64,000 bases of DNA from Streptomyces sp. TRM68416 (GTDB taxonomy: Bacteria > Actinomycetota > Actinomycetes > Streptomycetales > Streptomycetaceae), in NCBI RefSeq assembly GCF_014596915.1, contig NZ_JACVWU010000001.1, forward strand, positions 434,001 to 498,000. The letters run 5' to 3'. The notes below the pieces were generated by a model, which saw only the letters and a list, made by a program, of their open reading frames with translations, did not search any database and was not told the DNA's origin. Both the position numbers and the translations under genes were made by a program. Each line of letters opens with the position of its first letter. Position 1 is the first letter of the stretch. Shown in pieces: positions 9,529 to 17,658 of this stretch.

Positions 9529-10257
9529 ATGACCACCACCGCACCTCCCCGCCACCTGCGGGACTTCTACGAGGATCCCGCCGTTCCCGTCTCCTCCGGC
9601 ACCCCGCGCAGCCTCCGCCAGGCCCGTATGCTGGCCGCCGCCCTGGGCCGCGGGGCGGGCGGGGCGACCGTGCTGGACATCGGCTGCGGCGACGGCACCG
9701 CGGCGGCCGTGGCCGCCCCGCTGCTGCCCGGCCACCGCATCGTCGGCGTCGACTGGTCCCAGGACGCGCTGCGCCGGGCCCGCACCCGGGTGCCGTACGC
9801 CGTGCGCGGCGAACTCACCGACGGCGGGCTGCCGTTCCGGGACGGGGCGGCCGACGCCGTGCTGTTCAGCGAGGTGATCGAGCACCTCGTGGACCCGGAC
9901 TCCGCCCTGGAGGAGATCCGCCGGGTGCTGCGGCCGGGCGGCCATCTGATGCTGTCCACGCCCAACCTGGCCGCCTGGTACAACCGCGCCCTGCTGCTGG
10001 CCGGGGTCCAGCCCGTCTTCTCCGAGGTCAGCCTGCGCGCCATCCACGGCCGCCCGGGCACGGAGGTGGTGGGGCATCTGCGGCTCTACACCGCCCGCGC
10101 CCTGCGGGAGTTCGTCGCCGCGTCCGGCTTCGACGTCGTACGGCTGGCAGGGGCCCCCTTCCACGGCGTACCGCGCCCGCTCAGACCGTTCGACCGGCTG
10201 GCCTGTGCCAGACCCCAACTCGCTTCGATCCTGCTGCTGCACGCGCGGAAGACCTAG
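9529..10257 (+). CDS. Class I SAM-dependent methyltransferase
   Basis: A 242-residue type-11 methyltransferase. Motif I is TVLDIGCGDGTAAAV (about residues 44-58), followed by the acidic residue in IVGVDWS and by LFSEVIEHLVDPDSAL and RVLRPGGHLMLSTPN. It resembles methyltransferases found in O-antigen and glycan clusters; the substrate is unknown. An in-frame GTG at 9520, overlapping the preceding stop, could be the start instead (three extra residues). The ATG at 9529 is chosen because it opens the conserved part. It is an internal operon gene, 17 bases before the DMT transporter gene. Confidence 0.87.
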   Translation: MTTTAPPRHLRDFYEDPAVPVSSGTPRSLRQARMLAAALGRGAGGATVLDIGCGDGTAAAVAAPLLPGHRIVGVDWSQDALRRARTRVPYAVRGELTDGGLPFRDGAADAVLFSEVIEHLVDPDSALEEIRRVLRPGGHLMLSTPNLAAWYNRALLLAGVQPVFSEVSLRAIHGRPGTEVVGHLRLYTARALREFVAASGFDVVRLAGAPFHGVPRPLRPFDRLACARPQLASILLLHARKT

Positions 10258-10274
10258 AGGGAAGGGGGGCGACC

Positions 10275-11198
10275 ATGTGGTGGGGAGTGGCCGCGGCCCT
10301 GTTGGCGAACGTCCTGTACAGCAGCGGATTCGTGCTGGAGAAGCGGGCGCTGGCCGCCCTGCCCGAGGTGACGATCCGTCAACCGGCGCGGCTGCTGCGG
10401 CTGGTGCTCGGCAGCCCGCTGTGGATCGGCGGCTCGCTCGCGCTCGCGGCGGGGTTCGCGGCCCAGCTCGCCGTGTACCGGACGCTGCCGATCGCCGCCG
10501 CCCAGGGCATCTTCGTCTCCGGCCTGGTCCTGCTGGTGCTGCTGTCCGCCCGGCTGCTGGGCGAGGAGACCACCGGGCGCGAGCGGTACGCGCTCGCCGC
10601 GATCCTCGCCGCGCTGCTGATGGTGGTGCTGTCGCTGCGGGAGGGTTCGGACACGGTGAGCCAGTCGGCCCCGTACCCGCTGATCCTGCTGGTGTGCGTG
10701 CCGTCGCTGGCGGCCGGGGTGTGGCTGTACAACTCCGCCGAGCGGCGCGCCCGGCACCGGCACCGGCTGCCGACCACCGGCGTGGAGTACGGGGTGGCGG
10801 TGGGCCTGCTGTACGGGGTCAGCTCGCTCGCGATCAAGGGCGTGTCGAGCTATCTGACGACCAGCGGGATGGGTGGTGCGCTGCTCGATCTGCTGCGGTC
10901 GCCGTATCCGTATCTGCTGCTGTTCACCGGCGCGTTCGGTCTGGTGATGTCGCAGGCGGCGCTGCAGCGCTGCCGGGCGTCACTGATCGTGCCGGTGTGC
11001 ACCACCGTGACCTGCCTGTACACGGCCGTGCTCGGCACGCTCTCGTTCGGCGAGGCGCTGCCGGAGGATCCGCTGCGGCTGACGCTGCGGGTCGCGGGCA
11101 CGGCCCTCGCCGTCGCCGTACTGCTGTCCATGCCCCGGCACGACCCGCCGGCGCACAACCAAGCCCCGCTCGGGGCCAAGGAGTTGACTCCGCCATGA
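10275..11198 (+). CDS. DMT/EamA-type membrane transporter
   Basis: A 307-residue protein with about nine to ten hydrophobic helices along its whole length. It starts MWWGVAAALLANVLYSSGFV and contains the EamA-like feature LPIAAAQGIFVSGLVLLVLL. It belongs to the drug/metabolite transporter superfamily, whose members move small metabolites, lipid-linked sugars or amines across the cytoplasmic membrane. In this operon it could flip or export a precursor of the glycan, but that is inference. A strong ribosome-binding site (AAGGGGGG) precedes the ATG, and its stop overlaps the next ATG at 11195. Confidence 0.8.
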   Translation: MWWGVAAALLANVLYSSGFVLEKRALAALPEVTIRQPARLLRLVLGSPLWIGGSLALAAGFAAQLAVYRTLPIAAAQGIFVSGLVLLVLLSARLLGEETTGRERYALAAILAALLMVVLSLREGSDTVSQSAPYPLILLVCVPSLAAGVWLYNSAERRARHRHRLPTTGVEYGVAVGLLYGVSSLAIKGVSSYLTTSGMGGALLDLLRSPYPYLLLFTGAFGLVMSQAALQRCRASLIVPVCTTVTCLYTAVLGTLSFGEALPEDPLRLTLRVAGTALAVAVLLSMPRHDPPAHNQAPLGAKELTPP

Positions 11199-11422
11199 AG
11201 CCCGACGACCCACTGCTGCAGATCCTGGCGTGCCCGCTGGACAAGGGCCCCCTGCACCTGATCGTCCCGGACGGGCCGGCCGATCCCGGCGAGGCGCTGT
11301 ACAACCCGCGGCTGCGCCGCCGCTATCCGGTCCTCGACGGCATCCCGCAACTGCTGCCGTCCTCCGGGGAGCAGGTCTCCGACGACGAGCACGAGGCGCT
11401 CCTCAAGCGGATGGTCCCATGA
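11195..11422 (+). CDS. Trm112-like small protein
   Basis: A 75-residue protein that matches the Trm112/UPF0434 family: LLQILACPLDKGPLHL near the start and YPVLDGIPQLLP near the end. Family members are small activators or partners of methyltransferases. Only one cysteine is visible, so the zinc-binding cysteine set of eukaryotic Trm112 is missing, as in many bacterial members. It is coupled on both sides by ATGA overlaps, between the transporter and the FkbM methyltransferase, which fits a role as a methyltransferase partner. Confidence 0.8.
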   Translation: MKPDDPLLQILACPLDKGPLHLIVPDGPADPGEALYNPRLRRRYPVLDGIPQLLPSSGEQVSDDEHEALLKRMVP

Positions 11423-12222
11423 CGACCCTCACGGCCCGTGTGGCCCCGTTCCTGCCCGTCCGGCTGGTCGCCGCGACCGCCCGGGCCGTCTATCCGCGCT
11501 TCGAGCCCGAACTGGCCAGGCTCGCCGACCTCTGTCCGTCCCCGTGCGGCACGGCGGTCGACGTCGGCGGCTGGTACGGCCCCTGGACGCACCGGCTGGC
11601 CGGCCTGGCCCGGCAGGTGGTGACCGTGGAGCCGGTGCCGCGGCTGGCCCGGCTGCTGGCCTCGGGCACCCCGCCGAACGTACGCGTGATCCAGGCCGCC
11701 GCCTCCGACCGGCCCGGCACGGCCCGACTGTGGCTGCCGTCCGGCGACGAGGGCGACCGCGGGGTGTCCTCGCTGGTCCGCCGGGACATCCACGGCCGTA
11801 CCCTGGACGTCCGCTGCGTCACCCTGGACGAACTGGCGCTGCGGGACGTCGGGTTCGTCAAGATCGACGTGGACGGCAGCGAACTGGCCGTACTGCGCGG
11901 CGCGACCGGCATCCTCTCCCGCGACCGGCCGGCGCTCTTCGTCGAACTGGAGTCCCGGATCCAGCCGATCGCGCCGGTGGTGACGTACCTGTCCCTGCTG
12001 GGCTACGACGGCTGGGTGCTGCCCGGCACCTCGTGGGTGCCGCTGGCGTCCTTCCCGCTGGAGGCCCACCAGGCGGAGGTGTCGTACGTGGTGACCCAGG
12101 GGCTGCTGCGCCGGGTCCTGCCGTTCAGGAGCCCGCGCTACGTGAACTCCGTGCTGTTCCTGCCGGACGGGCGGCTGCCGGGCGGGCCGGTGCGCGACGA
12201 TGGGTCGCATGCCGTCCGCTAG
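11419..12222 (+). CDS. FkbM-family methyltransferase
   Basis: A 267-residue SAM-dependent methyltransferase of the FkbM family, which commonly O-methylates sugars or polyketides. The SAM pocket is seen in TAVDVGGWYGPWTHRL (about residues 42-57) with VVTVEPVPRLARLL, and the family signature is VGFVKIDVDGSELAVLRGA (about residues 136-154). It starts in the stop codon of the Trm112-like gene. Its 3' end overlaps the following hypothetical gene by 23 bases. It is the third methyltransferase of the operon and probably modifies the same glycan. Confidence 0.87.
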   Translation: MTTLTARVAPFLPVRLVAATARAVYPRFEPELARLADLCPSPCGTAVDVGGWYGPWTHRLAGLARQVVTVEPVPRLARLLASGTPPNVRVIQAAASDRPGTARLWLPSGDEGDRGVSSLVRRDIHGRTLDVRCVTLDELALRDVGFVKIDVDGSELAVLRGATGILSRDRPALFVELESRIQPIAPVVTYLSLLGYDGWVLPGTSWVPLASFPLEAHQAEVSYVVTQGLLRRVLPFRSPRYVNSVLFLPDGRLPGGPVRDDGSHAVR

Positions 12223-12790
12223 CCCCTTCACCCCGCTCCACTTCCAACTGGTGCTGCTGCGCCGCATGGCCGACCACAATCCGGACCTGGTGGAGGACGC
12301 CCGCCGTGAACTGGGCGCCTCCATCGCCGAGATGCGCGAGGCGAACAAGCGGTGGCAGGCGATGGTGCGCTCCCCCCGCTCCCGTGCGGCGGCCTCGCGC
12401 TACCGCTCCGTCCTCGGCGTGCCCGAGTCGGTCCTCACGCGCAAGGTCGGCGATCTGGAGTGCGAGGCGTGGCTGTGGCCGGTGCCCCTCTGGCCCACCC
12501 TGCGCTTCGAGGTGCTGCTCGCCCCGAACGGCGCGGTCTGGAACGAGTGGCTGGTGCGCGCCCCCGGCGCCCAGGCCCCGCCGCTGCGCACTCTGTCCGA
12601 CCTCGCCCCCTGGTCCTGCACGGTCGACGAGGCGGCCCGCGCCTTCGCCCCGGCCCGCCCGCTGGAGGGCTCGGCCCCGACCCGGTGGGGGCTGGCCTTC
12701 CACGCGCCGGACGACGACGGCGTACGGCACGCGGTGGCCGCCGAGTTCACGTGGGGGCTGTTGCAGCGGACGGCTGTGGACGGCCCCTGA
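12200..12790 (+). CDS. Hypothetical protein of the envelope operon
   Basis: A 196-residue soluble protein with no recognised domain. The N-terminal third is helical and charged (FQLVLLRRMADHNPDLVEDARRE in part), and the middle is Trp- and Pro-rich (CEAWLWPVPLWPTLRFEVLL). There is no signal peptide or membrane segment. The reading frame overlaps the end of the FkbM gene by 23 bases; an alternative ATG at 12209 would shorten it by three residues. Third-position G/C is as strong as in its neighbours, supporting a real gene. It is probably the last gene of the operon. Confidence 0.65.
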   Translation: MGRMPSASPFTPLHFQLVLLRRMADHNPDLVEDARRELGASIAEMREANKRWQAMVRSPRSRAAASRYRSVLGVPESVLTRKVGDLECEAWLWPVPLWPTLRFEVLLAPNGAVWNEWLVRAPGAQAPPLRTLSDLAPWSCTVDEAARAFAPARPLEGSAPTRWGLAFHAPDDDGVRHAVAAEFTWGLLQRTAVDGP

Positions 12791-12977
12791 ACCGGACAAC
12801 GGTCGAATCCAGGCACTTTTCGGTCACTTTTGCTCGCACGCGCGCTCTCCCGCCCCCGGACCGATCGGCGGACCGAACATCGACGATCACCCGCGAGGAC
12901 GTCCCACCCCTGCGCCTAATGTCGTCGTCCCGTCGTCCGTCCGCTCCCGTCCCGCGACCCGACTCCGGAGGCACCCC

Positions 12978-13898
12978 ATGTCCGAGCCGAGCCCGGCCGT
13001 GCCCGTCGAGCAACTGCGGCTGGGCGACCACGCCTGCATGGGGCCGGGCGACGGGGACGACGACGATTCGCCGTGGACCGTCTTCACCGCGTACACCCGC
13101 ACCAGCCTCGCCCGCCGGGAGAAGGTCCTGCTCGTCATGGACCCCGACGACCTGCACGACGACGAGGTCGTCGCCCTCCTCGACGGCGGCAGCGGAGCGG
13201 TCGCGGAGGCCGTGGAGAGCGGGCAGTTGTCCCTCCGACGCACCACCGAGATGTACGTGCCGGACGGCCGGTTCCGTGAGGAGCGGACGATCGCGGCGTA
13301 CACCGCGGAGGTCGACCGCGCCTACGACGAGGGCTGGGCGGGGCTGCGGCTCACCGCCGACATGAGCTGGGCGGCGCGGGCGGGGGTGGACCACGAGCGG
13401 CTGCTGGACTACGAGGCGGCGGTGGCGCCGCTGTTCGCGGACCCGCTGTTCACGGCGATCTGCTGGTACGACCGGCAGCGCTTCGGGGAGGGTCTGCTGC
13501 ACGACGTGGGCAGGGTCCACCCACTGCGGGTCCGGGACGGCCTCGACGCCCTTGAGGTGACCGGCACGCCGACCGGCAGCCGCATCACGGGCGCGGCCGA
13601 CCTGGGCACGCGGGCCGAGTTCATCGAGGCGCTGCGGGAGACCTTGTCCCGGGGGGACGACACGGGCCCCACCCGCATCGTCCTCGACCTCCGCGACCTC
13701 TGCTTCATGGAAGCCCACTGCGCCTGGCAACTCCTCACCCTCGCGGGCGCCTTGCCGGCGGGGAGCGAGGTGACCGTGCGGTGCGGGGAGCTTCTGGGGC
13801 TGGTCCTACGGCAACTGGGCGCGGAGAGCGTGCCGCAGCTGGAGCTGGAGGTGGCGTCGGAGGAGGCCGGTGACCAGGTGCGGCCGAGCGGGGGCTGA
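12978..13898 (+). CDS. MEDS (DcmR-like sensory) plus STAS domain protein
   Basis: A 306-residue cytoplasmic regulator. Residues about 10-190 form a MEDS domain, the sensory module of DcmR-like regulators, recognisable from LRLGDHACMGPGDGDDDDSPW, REKVLLVMDPDD and ICWYDRQRFGEGLL. Residues about 205-300 look like a STAS (anti-sigma factor antagonist) fold, with TRIVLDLRDLCFMEAHCAWQLL. Such pairs are common in Streptomyces stress sigma-factor networks, but no kinase or sigma factor adjoins here. GGAGG at 12967-12971 fixes the ATG start. It is convergent with the LuxR-type gene, with a repeat and hairpin between them. Confidence 0.82.
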   Translation: MSEPSPAVPVEQLRLGDHACMGPGDGDDDDSPWTVFTAYTRTSLARREKVLLVMDPDDLHDDEVVALLDGGSGAVAEAVESGQLSLRRTTEMYVPDGRFREERTIAAYTAEVDRAYDEGWAGLRLTADMSWAARAGVDHERLLDYEAAVAPLFADPLFTAICWYDRQRFGEGLLHDVGRVHPLRVRDGLDALEVTGTPTGSRITGAADLGTRAEFIEALRETLSRGDDTGPTRIVLDLRDLCFMEAHCAWQLLTLAGALPAGSEVTVRCGELLGLVLRQLGAESVPQLELEVASEEAGDQVRPSGG

Positions 13899-13900
13899 CC

Positions 13901-14080
13901 GCGCAGTTCCCCGCGCCCCTGTCGGGGCGCCGCAGCGCCGGCGCCAGCAGGCGGCGCTCCGCCCACGCCGCTGAGCCTGCGGGCATGCGTGCCGCCTGGG
14001 GCGGCACGGGTGGGCGCAGGCGGCACCCCGGTAGCGCCGGGCCGCGTGACCCACCCCGACGGCAACCCCGACTCCCCGCA
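13901..14080. repeat. Streptomyces-type intergenic repeat with terminator-like hairpin (copy A)
   Basis: The gap between two convergent genes begins with GCGCAGTTCCCCGCGCCCCT (13901-13920). GCGCCCC-TGTC-GGGGCGC at about 13913-13930 can form a hairpin. It is followed by a segment at about 13970-14070 containing GAGCCTGCGGGCA and TGGGGCGGCACGGGTGGGCG. The second segment recurs almost unchanged at about 41775-41870, again between convergent genes. The first motif recurs with one change at 17553-17572. A role as a two-way terminator is inferred. Confidence 0.65.
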
Positions 14081-14086
14081 CCTCCG

Positions 14087-16366
14087 TCACCCCGTCCGCG
14101 ACGCGTACCACGCCGCCACCTGACTCCGCTTGCTGAACCCCAGTTTCACCAGGATCCGTTCGACATGGCCCTCGGCGGTCCGCTGGGCGATGACGAGGGC
14201 CTCGGCGATCTGCCGGTTGGTCAGCCCCCGCGCAACCAGCGCCGCCACCTCCACCTCCCGCCGCGTCAACGGCCCCACGTCGACGACCGCCCCACTCCCC
14301 GCCCCACCCCGCGCCGACTTCCCCAGCGCGTACGCGAGAACCTCACCCCCGGACAGGGCCCCACCCCGCCGGTACGCCCGCTCGTACGCCTCGTCCCCCA
14401 GCAGCCGCCGCGCATGCCGCTCGGCCACCCGCGCCCGCCCCACCCGCCCCACCCGCCGCCCCTCCACCGGATTCCCCCCGATCTCGCTCCAGATCCGGTC
14501 GACCGCCCCCCGCAGCACCCCCGCCCGCTCCCCCCGCCCGCACAACGCCTCCGCCGCGGCGAGCAGATCGAGCGTGCGGGCCAGACTCTGCCGCTGCTGA
14601 CCGGTGTACGGCAGCCGCAGACACGCCCGCGCCTGCTCGGCGGCCCGCTCGTACTCGCCCGCCGACCAGTACGCCAGCCCCAGCGTCCGTAGCGCCCACG
14701 CCCGCGCCCACTGCTCCCGGTGCGCCTCGCACAGCGCGACGGCCTCGGTGCACAGGGGTATGGCCTCCCGCGCGCGCCCCCGGGAGACCAGCGTGCAGGC
14801 GAGTTCGACACGGGTGAGGACGACGAAACCGACGGTGGAGGCCGAGGAACGCCCCCCGGGCCCGTAGGCACCGGCCGGAACCGGCGGAGGCGTCGGCACC
14901 GGCAGCTCCGCGTCCGCGGGCGGCACCCCGTGCGGAGGGTCGGCGCCGGTGAGGACCGCGTCGCAGCGGCTGTGGACCAGCGACATCAGCGCGCCCGCCC
15001 ACATGGCGCGGGTCAGCAGGGCGTCGGGCCGGGCGCCCCCGTGCAGCGCCCGGTCCATCCAGTGCCGACCCTCGCCCCAGCGGCCGCTGGTCACCCAGTG
15101 GAACCACAGCGCCGACGCCAGCCGCAGCCCGTGCTGCACCTCCCCGGGCGTGCCGAGGCAGAAGTCCAGCGCGGCCCGGAAGTTGTCCTGGTCGATGCGC
15201 AGCCGTTCGGCGAGGGCGACCTGGTCGGGCCCGAACCAGCGCTGCTCGTACTCGGCGGCCAGCCGGGCGAAGTGGTCCCGGTGCCGACGCCGGGTCGCGG
15301 TCACCTCGCCGAGGTCCGCCAGCTTCTCCAGGCCGTAGTCGCGCAGCGAGACCAGCAGCCGGTAGCGCACCTGCCCGCCGCGTTCCTCCCGTACCAGCAC
15401 CGACTTGTCGACGAGACCGGCGACGGCGTCCAGCACGTGTGCCGCGTCCAGGCCCTCCCCGGCGCACACGGCCTCCGCGGCGGCCAGGTCGAAGCCGCCG
15501 ACGAACACCGACAGCCACGCCCACACCAACTGCTCGCGGGGCGTGCACAGTTCATGGCTCCAGTCGACGGCCGAGCGCAGCGTCCGGTGCCGGGGCGCCG
15601 AGGCGGGGCTGCCCCCGGTGAGCAGCCGGTACCGGTCGTCGAGCCGTTCGACGAGCTGGTCCACGCCGAGCGCCCGCACCCGTACCGCCGCCAGTTCGAT
15701 GGCGAGCGGCAGCCCGTCCAGCCGTCGGCACAGCCGGGCCACCGCCTGCTGGTTGGCCGCGCCGACGGTGAAGCCGGGGACCACGGCCGCCGCCCGGTCG
15801 GCGAACAGCCGGAGCGCGGGGTACCGTTCGGCGGCGTCCGTGCTCCCGGCGAGGTCGGCCGCCTCGGGCGCGGGCAGCGGCGGCACCTCGTAGAGCTGTT
15901 CGCCGGGCAGGCCCAGCCGGTGCCGGCTGGTGGCGAGGACGCGGACGCCCTCGGTGGCGGCGAGGACGGCCGCCGTGAGGACCGCGCAACCGCGCAGGAC
16001 GTGCTCGCAGTTGTCGAGGACGAGAAGCAGTCTGCGGGCCTGCAGGTGCTCGACGAGGACGTCCAGCGGCGGCCGCCCGGTCTCGTTGTGCACGCCGAGG
16101 GCGTCGTTCACGGCGTGCGGCACGAGGCTCTCGTCGCCCAGCGCGGCCAGCGGCACCAGCCACACCCCGTCGGGGTAGGTGCGCGCGACCCGCCGCGCCA
16201 CCTGCGCGGCGAGCCGGGTCTTGCCGACACCGCCCGGCCCGGTCAGCGTCAGCAGCCTGCCCTCCGACAGCAGCCGTCTGACGTCCGCAGACTCCTCCCG
16301 CCGCCCCACGAAGCTGGTCAGCTCCGCCGGGAAGCCGGACGTGCGCCGCGCCTCCGATCCACCCAC
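14087..16366 (-). CDS. LuxR-family regulator with NB-ARC-type ATPase
   Basis: A 759-residue regulator of the large ATP-binding LuxR class. Near residue 35 it has the P-loop GPGGVGKTRLAAQV, then LLLVLDNCEHVL (Walker B), LATSRHRLGLPGEQ and LDGLPLAIELAAVRVRALG, typical of the AfsR/NB-ARC-like ATPase. TPR-like helices fill the middle. The last 65 residues are a LuxR helix-turn-helix (LTRREVEVAALVARGLTNRQ, QRTAEGHVERILVKLGF). No receiver domain is present. The frame is open to 16474, but the GTG at 16366 gives the expected short lead-in to FPAELTSFVGRREE. Target genes are unknown. The ATP-grasp gene lies upstream on the same strand. Confidence 0.88.
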   Translation of the reverse strand: MGGSEARRTSGFPAELTSFVGRREESADVRRLLSEGRLLTLTGPGGVGKTRLAAQVARRVARTYPDGVWLVPLAALGDESLVPHAVNDALGVHNETGRPPLDVLVEHLQARRLLLVLDNCEHVLRGCAVLTAAVLAATEGVRVLATSRHRLGLPGEQLYEVPPLPAPEAADLAGSTDAAERYPALRLFADRAAAVVPGFTVGAANQQAVARLCRRLDGLPLAIELAAVRVRALGVDQLVERLDDRYRLLTGGSPASAPRHRTLRSAVDWSHELCTPREQLVWAWLSVFVGGFDLAAAEAVCAGEGLDAAHVLDAVAGLVDKSVLVREERGGQVRYRLLVSLRDYGLEKLADLGEVTATRRRHRDHFARLAAEYEQRWFGPDQVALAERLRIDQDNFRAALDFCLGTPGEVQHGLRLASALWFHWVTSGRWGEGRHWMDRALHGGARPDALLTRAMWAGALMSLVHSRCDAVLTGADPPHGVPPADAELPVPTPPPVPAGAYGPGGRSSASTVGFVVLTRVELACTLVSRGRAREAIPLCTEAVALCEAHREQWARAWALRTLGLAYWSAGEYERAAEQARACLRLPYTGQQRQSLARTLDLLAAAEALCGRGERAGVLRGAVDRIWSEIGGNPVEGRRVGRVGRARVAERHARRLLGDEAYERAYRRGGALSGGEVLAYALGKSARGGAGSGAVVDVGPLTRREVEVAALVARGLTNRQIAEALVIAQRTAEGHVERILVKLGFSKRSQVAAWYASRTG

Positions 16367-16474
16367 GACCCCGTCACGCCCTCTGCTGTGGTCCCACGCA
16401 CGCGTTGTCGTTCTTCCGCAGGGTAGGCAGCTGATCGGGACGGGGCGCCGGATTCGGGGAATTCCCGCCTCCAA

Positions 16475-16554
16475 GGGTGACCCGTCGCCTACGGGTGACC
16501 CGTCGACTACAGCTGCCCCGTCGCCTACAGGTGACCGTCGACTACGGGTGCCCC
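16475..16554. repeat. 18-bp tandem repeat spanning the stop of the ATP-grasp gene
   Basis: Four units (18, 18, 18 and 17 bp) plus a half unit follow the pattern GGGTGACCCGTCG(C/A)CTAC. The stop codon of the ATP-grasp gene (TAG at 16544-16542) and its last codons lie in the final units, so the repeat multiplies the coding 3' terminus into the noncoding gap. Confidence 0.9.
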
Positions 16555-17423
16555 TTCCCCGCCTCCGCCAGCACCGCCCGCACCACCCGGGCGGTCGACT
16601 CCGGATGCAGGAACAGGAAGAGGTTGGGCTCGACCAGCTCCAGCTCCATCAGCTGCGGTCGGCCGTCCTCCCCGTCGACGAGGTCCACGCGCGCGTACAG
16701 CACCTCGGGCGCGTCCGGTACGGCGGCCAGGGCGCGCTCGGCGACGGCCAGCTCGGCCGGGGTCGGGGTCCACGGTTCCAGGCCCGGGTGGGCGACCTTG
16801 TCCGCGTCGAAGGCCGTACCGGGCGCGAGGACGGCCTGCTTGCGGCTGGCGTGCAGCAGCCGCCCGCCGAAGAACTGCAGCGCCCGTTCGCCCGTGGCGT
16901 CGATGCTCCGGACGTAGGGCTGCACCATGGCGGTGAACCCTTCCTCGTGCATCCGCGCCAGATGCGCCACGGCCGTGTCGTGCCGGTCGGGGGTGTAGCG
17001 GGCGGCGTACCGGGCGCCCGCGCCGGAGGTGGGCTTGACGACGTACTCGTGGTCGCGGGGCAGGTCGGCGGGGTCGCCCGGCGCGAGGTAGCGGGTGGGC
17101 ACGACGGGCACGCCCGCCTCCGCCAGCTCCCCGAGGTACCGCTTGTCGGTGTTCCACCGCACGACCTCGGCCGGGTTGGCGAGCCGGGTGAGCGAGGCGC
17201 ACTTGTGCGCCCACGCCACGAACTCGGCGCTGCGCATGCTGTAGTCCCAGGTCGAGCGGATCAGCGCGAGGTCGTAGCCGCCCCAGTCGACGCCGGCGTC
17301 GTCCCAGAACACGACGTCCGCCTCGGCCCCGGCCGCCGTCAGCGCCTCCCGCAGCACGGGAAGGTCGCGGTCGCGGCTGGGCTCGGGCCGGGGATCGTAG
17401 GTGACCAGGGCTATTCGGGGCAC
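16542..17423 (-). CDS. ATP-grasp ligase-like protein
   Basis: A 293-residue protein of the ATP-grasp superfamily, which couples ATP hydrolysis to carboxylate-amine ligation. The N-terminal domain has IALVTYDPRPEPSRDRDLP and LALIRSTWDYSMR. The ATP-binding part has WNTDKRYLGELAEAGVPVVPT, YVVKPTSGAGARYAA (ATP-binding lysine) and a metal-binding end LYARVDLVDGEDGRPQLMEL with ELVEPNLF. It resembles RimK/glutathione synthetase-like and DcsG-like enzymes; the substrate is unknown. It stands alone upstream of the LuxR gene and divergent from matB. The last codons lie in the tandem repeat. Confidence 0.82.
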   Translation of the reverse strand: MPRIALVTYDPRPEPSRDRDLPVLREALTAAGAEADVVFWDDAGVDWGGYDLALIRSTWDYSMRSAEFVAWAHKCASLTRLANPAEVVRWNTDKRYLGELAEAGVPVVPTRYLAPGDPADLPRDHEYVVKPTSGAGARYAARYTPDRHDTAVAHLARMHEEGFTAMVQPYVRSIDATGERALQFFGGRLLHASRKQAVLAPGTAFDADKVAHPGLEPWTPTPAELAVAERALAAVPDAPEVLYARVDLVDGEDGRPQLMELELVEPNLFLFLHPESTARVVRAVLAEAGKGHP

Positions 17424-17552
17424 GGCGGGCTCCAGGGTCGTACGGAGGACGGATGAACCGGTCGGCGCAGGCTAACCGGGTCGGCCGCGAGCGCGGCAAT
17501 CCGTACGGGCCGGGACGGCCGCCGGTCGTGCGCGGTGCCGTTGCGGCCGGTC

Positions 17553-17572
17553 GCGCAGTTCCTCGCGCCCCT
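17553..17572 (+). repeat. Short intergenic motif copy
   Basis: GCGCAGTTCCTCGCGCCCCT differs at one position from the motif at 13901-13920. It sits in the gap between the divergent ATP-grasp and matB genes. From memory this motif is widespread between Streptomyces genes. The rest of the gap (17424-17658) shows nothing else I can name. Confidence 0.6.
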
Positions 17573-17658
17573 TGACGTGGTGGAGGGCACAGCCCGAGGG
17601 GTGCCGGGTACGGCAGGATCGTGATCGACGGTTCCGCCCCAGTGAAGGAGTTCGGCTC

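Noticed and set aside
16475..16554. CRISPR-like array
   Set aside because: Units are 17-18 bp with no spacers, so this is a simple tandem repeat; no cas genes are present.
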